Of a stretch of 64,000 nt of DNA, positions 58,286 to 64,000 are shown one piece after another; position 1 is the stretch's first letter; the number at the start of each line of letters is the position of its first letter. This DNA comes from Nitrosomonas marina. GTDB lineage: Bacteria > Pseudomonadota > Gammaproteobacteria > Burkholderiales > Nitrosomonadaceae. Below the pieces are notes generated by a model, which was given only the letters and a program-made list of their open reading frames with translations, ran no database searches and was not told where the DNA came from. Location: assembly GCF_900110145.1 (NCBI RefSeq), contig NZ_FOCP01000009.1:1-64000 (forward strand), given 5' to 3'. Both the position numbers and the translations under genes were made by a program.

Positions 58286-58951
58286 GTGCCACCTGGTTTT
58301 TTTATTACTGGAACAGATACGGGCGTTGGCAAAACACTGATCAGCTGCATGGTGTTGCATGCATTGTCTATGAACCACAACAAAGTTGTCGGCATGAAAC
58401 CGATAGCCGCTGGCAAAGAGAGTGGTAAATGGGTAGATGTTGAATTACTTCGAACAGCGGGGAGTGTGCAGGTAGCGGATGAACTGTTAAACCCGTATGC
58501 GCTGGAACAGGCAATCGCGCCGCATATTGCGGCACAGTATCAGGGAATCGAGATAAGCATGTCAACCATCGGAAGTGCGTTTCAGGAGCTCAAAGAGGTT
58601 GCAGATTATGTGATCGTCGAAGGTGCAGGAGGATTTATGGTGCCTGTCAATACCACTCAGGATACTTCGGATATGGCACGGCTATTTGATTTGCCGGTGA
58701 TTCTGGTGGTCGGTATGCGTCTGGGATGTATAAACCATGCCTTGTTGACAGTACAGGCAATCCGCAGTGCGGGATTGCGGTTGTTTGGCTGGGTGGCCAA
58801 TTGTATTGAACCCGAGATGCGGGCGGTTGAAGAAAATATAGCTGCGCTCCGCTTTCGGATCAAGCAGCCGCTGCTGGGAACAGTGCCGTATGATTCCGCA
58901 CCTGATTTTCGTGCGTTAAGCCGTTTAATCGATTTGTCCCCGGGTAGATAA
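58286..58951 (+). CDS. bioD: Dethiobiotin synthetase BioD
   Basis: A 221-residue ATP-dependent carboxylase closing the ureido ring. The GTG start at 58286 immediately follows the bioC stop. The P-loop is TGTDTGVGKTLISC, and GMKPIAAG, YVIVEGAGGFMVPVN, and GWVANCIEPEM are conserved. It is the last gene of the operon. bioA, which makes its substrate, is not in the window. Confidence 0.95.
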   Translation: MPPGFFITGTDTGVGKTLISCMVLHALSMNHNKVVGMKPIAAGKESGKWVDVELLRTAGSVQVADELLNPYALEQAIAPHIAAQYQGIEISMSTIGSAFQELKEVADYVIVEGAGGFMVPVNTTQDTSDMARLFDLPVILVVGMRLGCINHALLTVQAIRSAGLRLFGWVANCIEPEMRAVEENIAALRFRIKQPLLGTVPYDSAPDFRALSRLIDLSPGR

Positions 58952-58982
58952 CCAGCGTCGAGCGTCACGCTGAGATGCTTCA

Positions 58983-59450
58983 TTAAGTTGGCGACAGAGA
59001 AAAATTGTCTGTCTCGGTCAAATGTCGTGGGAGATTGCGAATCGCTTCGGCGTTACTCCATGAGAAAACTCTGTCTGCAGCCTGGTTCCAGGGCAGCCAG
59101 AGATAATTGAGATGTTCCTTTGGGGCAGTGACGATTTGCTTTTTTTCGGGCAGGCAAAGGCTGAAAACATGTTCGGTATTATGAGTGATGTCTGGTGAAT
59201 AACGCCAGCGCCATTCTTTGAATATCTCGAAACGGTATTCGGTTTCCCAGTCCGATAGCGGATAATCGTAAGGATTCAGACCAGTTTCTTCCTGAATTTC
59301 ACGCTGCGCCGTTTGTCGTAGCGTTTCACCTTTGTGTTGGCTGCCAGTCACGGATTGCCAGTACCCCGGATGATCTGCACGTTCAAGTAATAAAACATCC
59401 AGTACCGATGTATGAATCACAACCAGAACGGATACAGGCAATTTATACAT
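58983..59450 (-). CDS. nudB: Dihydroneopterin triphosphate diphosphatase NudB
   Basis: The start at ATG 59450 gives 155 residues; the open frame back into aspS begins with TTG and is unlikely. The Nudix box is GSQHKGETLRQTAQREIQEETGL (read as two joined parts: GSQHKGETLRQ and TAQREIQEETGL). KEWRWRYSPDITHNTEHVF is typical of NudB. It removes pyrophosphate from dihydroneopterin triphosphate, the step after FolE2. It follows aspS by 40 bp. Confidence 0.9.
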   Translation of the reverse strand: MYKLPVSVLVVIHTSVLDVLLLERADHPGYWQSVTGSQHKGETLRQTAQREIQEETGLNPYDYPLSDWETEYRFEIFKEWRWRYSPDITHNTEHVFSLCLPEKKQIVTAPKEHLNYLWLPWNQAADRVFSWSNAEAIRNLPRHLTETDNFSLSPT

Positions 59451-59490
59451 AGTAATAGTAATGTGTTGTTGACAGTGAAATAAACGGCAG

Positions 59491-61272
59491 CTAGTTTTTT
59501 GGTTGATCAACCTTGCGCAGGCGTATGTTTAATTCCCTGAGTTGTTTTTCGTCAACGGTATCCGGTGCGTGTGTTAATAAACACTGTGCACGTTGTGTTT
59601 TTGGAAATGCGATTACGTCACGAATTGATTCAGAACCGGCCATCAGCGTAACAATGCGATCTAATCCAAAAGCGATACCGCCATGTGGCGGCGCGCCATA
59701 TTGTAGTGCTTCCAGCAAAAAGCTGAACTTCTCCCTGGCTTCCTCTTCCGAAATGTTCAATGCCCGGAATACTTTCTTTTGGACATTCTCGCGATGAATA
59801 CGAACGGAACCCCCACCGATTTCTGAGCCATTCAGAACCATGTCATAGGCTTTTGACAACGCTTGCCCTGGGTTTTCAAGCAGTAGATCTTCATGGCCGT
59901 CAGCTGGAGAAGTAAACGGATGGTGCAGCGCCTGCCAGCGGTTTTCTTCCTCGTCCCATTCAAACATGGGAAAATCGACAATCCATACAGGGCACCAGTC
60001 TGAAGTTGCTTGGCCATGTTGATGCCCGATTTTCACTCGCAATGCACCAAGTGATTCGTTGACAATGCTGGCTTTGTCCGCGCCAAAGAAAATCAGATCA
60101 CCATTCTGCGCTCCGGTCCGTTCCAGAATGGTGAACACTGTTTTTTCGGGCAGGAACTTCAAAATCGGTGATTGCAGGCCTTCCAGTCCGTCTTCGCGTT
60201 TGTTGATTTTGATATAAGCCAGTCCTTTGGCTCCGTATATACTGACGAATTGTGTGTAATCGTCAATTTCCTTGCGGGTCAGCTGGTTGCCGTTGGGTAC
60301 CCGCAAAGCAGCGACACGGCCATTGGGTTTGTCTGCCGCGTCTTTGAATACCTTAAATGGGACATCCTGCATAATGTCGGTCAATTCTGTCAGTTCCAGC
60401 GTAACACGAAGATCAGGTTTGTCGCTGCCGTATTTGTGCATGGCCTGCGCATAGGTCAATCGCGGAAAAGGATCGGGTAAATCAACATTGCCTGCTGCTT
60501 TGAACAAATGACGGATCATTTTCTCCATCAGCGTCATGATTTCTTCCGCAGTAAGGAACGAGGTTTCTATGTCGATCTGGGTAAATTCCGGTTGCCGGTC
60601 AGCACGCAAATCCTCGTCACGGAAGCAGCGCGCAATCTGATAATAGCGGTCAAACCCTGACACCATGAGCAACTGTTTGAACAGTTGTGGTGATTGCGGC
60701 AGCGCAAAAAAATGGTTGACATTGACGCGCGACGGTACCAGATAATCTCGAGCGCCTTCGGGCGTTGATTTGGTCAGGATAGGTGTTTCGATATCGAGAA
60801 AGCCCTGCTGATCGAGAAAAACGCGTACAGCCATGGTAACTTTGTGTCGCAAACGCAGATTGGATTGCATGACCGGCCGACGCAAGTCGAGATAACGATG
60901 TTCCAGGCGGACAAATTCGCTGATATGTTCATCATCCATCAAAAATGGTGGTGTTAACGATGTATTCAATATCTCCATGTTAACAACCAGCACTTCAATT
61001 TCGCCGCTATGCAGCGATGGATTAACAGTACCCTCGGGGCGTCTCCTGACTTTTCCGACGATCATGAGTACAAATTCGTTACGTATTTTCTCCGCAAGCT
61101 CGAATGTTTCAATGTTATCGGGATCGCAGACTATTTGAACCAAACCTTCGCGATCACGCAAATCGATAAAAATTACACCACCATGGTCACGCCTTCTGTG
61201 TACCCAGCCATACAGGGTAACGATTTCATCGAGATAATGTGTGTTGATGGCGCCGCAGTAATTTGTTCGCAT
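59491..61272 (-). CDS. aspS: Aspartyl-tRNA synthetase AspS
   Basis: A 593-residue bacterial class II aminoacyl-tRNA synthetase. The N-terminal OB anticodon domain has [23 protein letters not shown]. Catalytic motif 2 is [21 protein letters not shown] and motif 3 [15 protein letters not shown]. The bacterial GAD insertion (about 300-420) is present. Whether it also charges tRNA-Asn cannot be told by eye. The order fmdB-aspS-nudB is usual in proteobacteria. Confidence 0.97.
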   Translation of the reverse strand: MRTNYCGAINTHYLDEIVTLYGWVHRRRDHGGVIFIDLRDREGLVQIVCDPDNIETFELAEKIRNEFVLMIVGKVRRRPEGTVNPSLHSGEIEVLVVNMEILNTSLTPPFLMDDEHISEFVRLEHRYLDLRRPVMQSNLRLRHKVTMAVRVFLDQQGFLDIETPILTKSTPEGARDYLVPSRVNVNHFFALPQSPQLFKQLLMVSGFDRYYQIARCFRDEDLRADRQPEFTQIDIETSFLTAEEIMTLMEKMIRHLFKAAGNVDLPDPFPRLTYAQAMHKYGSDKPDLRVTLELTELTDIMQDVPFKVFKDAADKPNGRVAALRVPNGNQLTRKEIDDYTQFVSIYGAKGLAYIKINKREDGLEGLQSPILKFLPEKTVFTILERTGAQNGDLIFFGADKASIVNESLGALRVKIGHQHGQATSDWCPVWIVDFPMFEWDEEENRWQALHHPFTSPADGHEDLLLENPGQALSKAYDMVLNGSEIGGGSVRIHRENVQKKVFRALNISEEEAREKFSFLLEALQYGAPPHGGIAFGLDRIVTLMAGSESIRDVIAFPKTQRAQCLLTHAPDTVDEKQLRELNIRLRKVDQPKN

Positions 61273-61352
61273 GGTTCAGAATGTGTTTGACGAATGTCGT
61301 GATCAGGATATAGGAATATTAATAACGTGTTGAATATGGTCGGTTCTTCATG

Positions 61353-61691
61353 TCAGTTGGCAGCTGCAGTCGTGGTTGAACCGGATTTGTCAGAGGTTTG
61401 CACGGATGGGGTTTCCGTTTTGGATCCGCTTTCTTTTGCGTTTGTTTGACTGTCTGTTTGTCTTGGTGATGTGTCGTCTTTTTCTTTTTTGGCTGCCGGT
61501 TGAGAAGATTTGTTCTTGAAATCCGTTACATACCAGCCGCTTCCTTTCAATTGAAACCCGGCGGCGGAAATCTGTTTGACATAGTTCTCACTGCCGCATT
61601 CAGGGCAGGTCTTGATTGGTGCATCGCTCATTTTCTGGATATGCTCTTTTTTTGTGCCACATGAATTGCAAAGATATTCATAAATGGGCAT
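61353..61691 (-). CDS. FmdB family zinc-ribbon protein
   Basis: A 112-residue protein from the ATG at 61691, which has a GGAGG site; the frame open upstream is not used. The N-terminal ribbon PIYEYLCNSCGTKKEHIQK and CPECGSENYVKQIS, then GFQLKGSGWYVTDFK, are standard for FmdB. The C-terminal 50 residues are a low-complexity Ser/Thr/Lys/Ala tail. Function is regulatory or unknown. First gene before aspS. Confidence 0.88.
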   Translation of the reverse strand: MPIYEYLCNSCGTKKEHIQKMSDAPIKTCPECGSENYVKQISAAGFQLKGSGWYVTDFKNKSSQPAAKKEKDDTSPRQTDSQTNAKESGSKTETPSVQTSDKSGSTTTAAAN

Positions 61692-62004
61692 TAAAACCTC
61701 CAACAATTCAAAATTTAATAAACCCAATATTATACCTTAACCTGATGATTGCACCAGTATGTTGGCTACCTAAAAAATTAATTCTAAAATGTCTGGATCA
61801 AGAATTTGGAAGCGTCTGTTACTTCTCAACCATTTTCAGCATCGTGGGTATCCGGTCGAGGTGATCTATGGGCTGATATCAGTCGATAAAAGTGAGCGGC
61901 AAGTATTCTGCAAACGTATTCTGGATGCTTTTTGTACTTGCGGGATAAATTGTTTTAGCGAGTCGGATCTGTTATGTAGTGCACTGGCTGGGATGGCTGT
62001 CGGA

Positions 62005-63456
62005 TCAGGATTTGTCCCGCCCGTATACATCTTCAAAACGCACAATGTCATCTTCGCCAAGGTAAGAGCCGGACTGTACCTCAATCATTTCGAGCGGGAC
62101 ACGGCCCGGGTTTTCCAAGCGGTGGCGTGTGCCAACCGGAATGTATGTCGATTCGTTTTCAGTGACCAGAAAGCTTTCATCGTCACGCGTTACACGGGCC
62201 GTTCCACGTACAACAATCCAGTGTTCGGCACGGTGATGGTGCATTTGCAGCGACAATGCGGCACCGGGTTTGACGACGATGCGTTTGACCTGGAAGCGTT
62301 CACCGGAATCAACGCCGTCATACCAGCCCCATGGACGGAACACCTTGCGGTGCAAATGACTTTCAGATCTACCGGTTTCCTTGAGGCTGTCGACGATTTT
62401 TTTTACGTCCTGGGTCTGATCTTTATGTGCAACCAATATGGCATCGGGAGTTTCAACAACTATCGTGTCTTCAATTCCGATGCATGTGACAAGCCGGCTT
62501 TCCGAGATGGCCAGGGTGTTTTTGCATTCATGCATGAGAACATCGCCCTGGGTAACGTTGCCGCCGCTATCTTTGGGCAGGACATGCCACAGTGAATCCC
62601 ACGCGCCGACATCTGACCAGCCGGCAGCAAGCGGAATGACTGCGCCGGCAGGCAATTGCGGATTCTGACCCAGAGCAATGTGTTCCATGACGGCATAATC
62701 AATTGACTTGCTGATGCACTGCTCAAATGCTGTTTTCTCGACACGGATGAAATCACCATCGGTACTGCCGCCGTGCCATGCGGTGCGGCATGCAGACAAG
62801 ATTTTCGGATGACAGAGTTCTATGGCCTGCAGCCAAATCGATGCGTGCATCAAAAAAAGTCCGCTATTCCACAAAAATGATCCGGCCTCGAGATAGGCTT
62901 GTGCGGTGGCGGTGTCTGGTTTTTCGACAAAACGCGCGATGTTGTATGCATCGGCACCGGTCAGTTTATCGCCTGTCTGAATATAACCATATCCCGTTTC
63001 CGGCTTGTCGGGCGTGACACCAAAGGTAACAATGAAACCTTTGAGTGCGAGCTGAATGCCTTGTTGAACGGATTGCTTGAAGGCGTCCGTGTCGACTATG
63101 ACATGATCGGAGGGCATGATTAGCAGAATCGGGTCATCGTTTTGATGAAGTGCCGAGAGTGCCGCAATGGTCAGCGCGGGCGCCGTATTTCGCCCGCTGG
63201 GTTCCAGCAGTATGGTGCTCTTGCGCCCCATCATGCGCAGTTGTTCGGCAATGACAAAGCGGTATTCTTCGTTACAGACAACGATAGGGTCTGCAATATT
63301 GATGTCATCGAGGCCATCCATGCGACGTACTGTAGCCTGAAGCAGTGAATCGTCACTGACCAGTGTCAACAGCTGTTTCGGATGTTTTTCTCGCGAAAGC
63401 GGCCACAGGCGCGTGCCTGATCCGCCTGAAAGGATAACAGGTATCAATGTATGCAT
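62005..63456 (-). CDS. manC: Mannose-1-phosphate guanylyltransferase / mannose-6-phosphate isomerase
   Basis: A fused enzyme of 483 residues supplying GDP-mannose for exopolysaccharide or LPS. The N-terminal nucleotidyltransferase has VILSGGSGTRLWPLSREKHP-like signature, IMPSDHVIVD and FVEKPD. The C-terminal cupin (about 370-480) has RPWGWYDGVDSGERFQVKRI, QMHHHRAEHWIVV and YIPVGTRHRLENPG with metal ligands. It lies 45 bp downstream of the wecB fragment, suggesting a polysaccharide operon. Confidence 0.95.
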   Translation of the reverse strand: MHTLIPVILSGGSGTRLWPLSREKHPKQLLTLVSDDSLLQATVRRMDGLDDINIADPIVVCNEEYRFVIAEQLRMMGRKSTILLEPSGRNTAPALTIAALSALHQNDDPILLIMPSDHVIVDTDAFKQSVQQGIQLALKGFIVTFGVTPDKPETGYGYIQTGDKLTGADAYNIARFVEKPDTATAQAYLEAGSFLWNSGLFLMHASIWLQAIELCHPKILSACRTAWHGGSTDGDFIRVEKTAFEQCISKSIDYAVMEHIALGQNPQLPAGAVIPLAAGWSDVGAWDSLWHVLPKDSGGNVTQGDVLMHECKNTLAISESRLVTCIGIEDTIVVETPDAILVAHKDQTQDVKKIVDSLKETGRSESHLHRKVFRPWGWYDGVDSGERFQVKRIVVKPGAALSLQMHHHRAEHWIVVRGTARVTRDDESFLVTENESTYIPVGTRHRLENPGRVPLEMIEVQSGSYLGEDDIVRFEDVYGRDKS

Positions 63457-63501
63457 ATCGACTTTCCTTGAGATGTGTAGCGAACGGTGCGTGGCATAGA
63501 T

Positions 63502-64000
63502 CTATGATTTTGCTGGTTGAATCCGTTTAGGCGTGGTTTTTTCGCCGTGGTCAGATAAGTTTTCAAGTACCCTCGCCAGAATGGCGACGATTCTCTCGGC
63601 AGCTTTGCCGTCCCAGAGTTCAGGTCTGCGGCATACTGCCTGTGGACTGCGCAATACGTCAAGTGTTTCATGAATAATGGTGGCCGGATCAGTCCCCGCC
63701 AGCTTATTGGAACCTTCGTCAACGGTGATGGGTCTTTCGGTGTTTTCGCGAATTGTGATGCATGGTACCCCCAGGGCCGTTGTTTCTTCCTGCAAACCGC
63801 CACTGTCCGTGAGCACCACTGCAGCATCTTTCCATAAATGAAGAAATGACATATAAGACTGTGGTCCTGTCAAGGTAATATCAGCCCCGAGGTCAATTGC
63901 AAATTTCTCCAGATTCTGGCGCGTGCGTGGGTGTACTGGAAAAATGAGCGGTAATTCCTGTGCGATCGTTTTGAGTGCGTGACTGATCTTTGTGAATGTG
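63502..64000 (-). CDS. wecB: UDP-N-acetylglucosamine 2-epimerase, 5' part beyond the window
   Basis: The frame is open to the right edge, so only about the last 165 residues of the product (full length near 370) are visible. They show FPVHPRTRQNLE, GPQSYMSFLHLWKDAAVVLT, TDSGGLQEETTALGVPCIT and RENTERPITVDEGSNKLAG, the C-terminal UDP-binding half of WecB. It converts UDP-GlcNAc to UDP-ManNAc for surface polysaccharide. It is followed by manC on the same strand. The tail KTTPKRIQPAKS is a polar extension. Confidence 0.93.
   Translation of the reverse strand, partial: TFTKISHALKTIAQELPLIFPVHPRTRQNLEKFAIDLGADITLTGPQSYMSFLHLWKDAAVVLTDSGGLQEETTALGVPCITIRENTERPITVDEGSNKLAGTDPATIIHETLDVLRSPQAVCRRPELWDGKAAERIVAILARVLENLSDHGEKTTPKRIQPAKS

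Noticed and set aside
61789..62595. A 268-codon plus-strand ORF
   Set aside because: Most of it lies antisense to the C-terminal part of manC, and it has no recognisable domain or ribosome site.

Overview
The window looks like part of a chromosome from a betaproteobacterium, most likely a Nitrosomonas-type ammonia oxidiser (Nitrosomonadales). This is inference. It rests on a moderate, slightly AT-rich base composition, a gene set of betaproteobacterial style (type IV pilus genes with pilC-pilD-coaE and mrcA/pilMNOPQ, the bioBFHCD order, rdgC, a PEP-CTERM exported protein, folE2) and an HvfA-type RiPP locus. No rRNA or ammonia oxidation gene is present to confirm it.

Left part (1-25 kb). The first 1.3 kb is the end of a prophage or prophage remnant (a tail-fibre-like protein, a DUF4376-like protein and a small membrane protein) that stops beside a tRNA-Thr(CGT) gene. 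Then come a YdjM-type membrane protein, a glutamine amidotransferase, a DUF2868/DUF3482 membrane protein and GTPase pair, pilC-pilD-coaE, rlpA, argE and an AbgT transporter. From 13.4 to 20 kb most products are exported or membrane-bound: an acidic helical lipoprotein, a Sel1-repeat protein, a tail-collar protein with a signal peptide, a PEP-CTERM protein, and a coupled pair of an exported Pcm and a membrane protein carrying a spermidine-synthase-like domain. A surface-adhesin-like protein, an HDOD protein, a small membrane protein and gamma-glutamyltranspeptidase follow.

Middle part (25-45 kb). An isoprenoid block (xseB-ispA-dxs) is followed by folE2 and convergent murJ. The most notable locus is at 32.5-34.5 kb: an hvfA-hvfB-hvfC operon. 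It encodes a signal-peptide-bearing precursor with six Cys in EGKCG-type repeats, its MNIO (DUF692) enzyme and the DUF2063 partner, which together make a modified-cysteine metallophore peptide. No hvfD (DoxX) follows. Then come rdgC, a helical DUF6781-like protein, serS, rarA-lolA-ftsK (rarA overlapping lolA), a GGDEF-fold protein with a destroyed signature, an RDD protein and a TetR regulator.

Right part (45.6-64 kb). mrcA (PBP1A) is divergent from pilMNOPQ, the type IV pilus alignment complex and secretin. Convergent trmL and then comF lie beyond it. A tight bioB-F-H-C-D biotin operon without bioA, nudB-aspS-fmdB, and a polysaccharide precursor pair (manC and a truncated wecB running off the right edge) complete the window.

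Functional links: PilC, PilD and PilMNOPQ belong to one machine, split here between two loci, with no pilB, pilT or pilin in view. FolE2 and NudB are the first two steps of tetrahydrofolate synthesis. Dxs and IspA feed isoprenoids, and MurJ and PBP1A both serve peptidoglycan assembly. Less explained features are the Pcm/membrane methyltransferase pair, a 52-codon ORF with a hairpin in the 600-bp gap at 31 kb, and a perfect 14-bp stem-loop over the mrcA stop codon.
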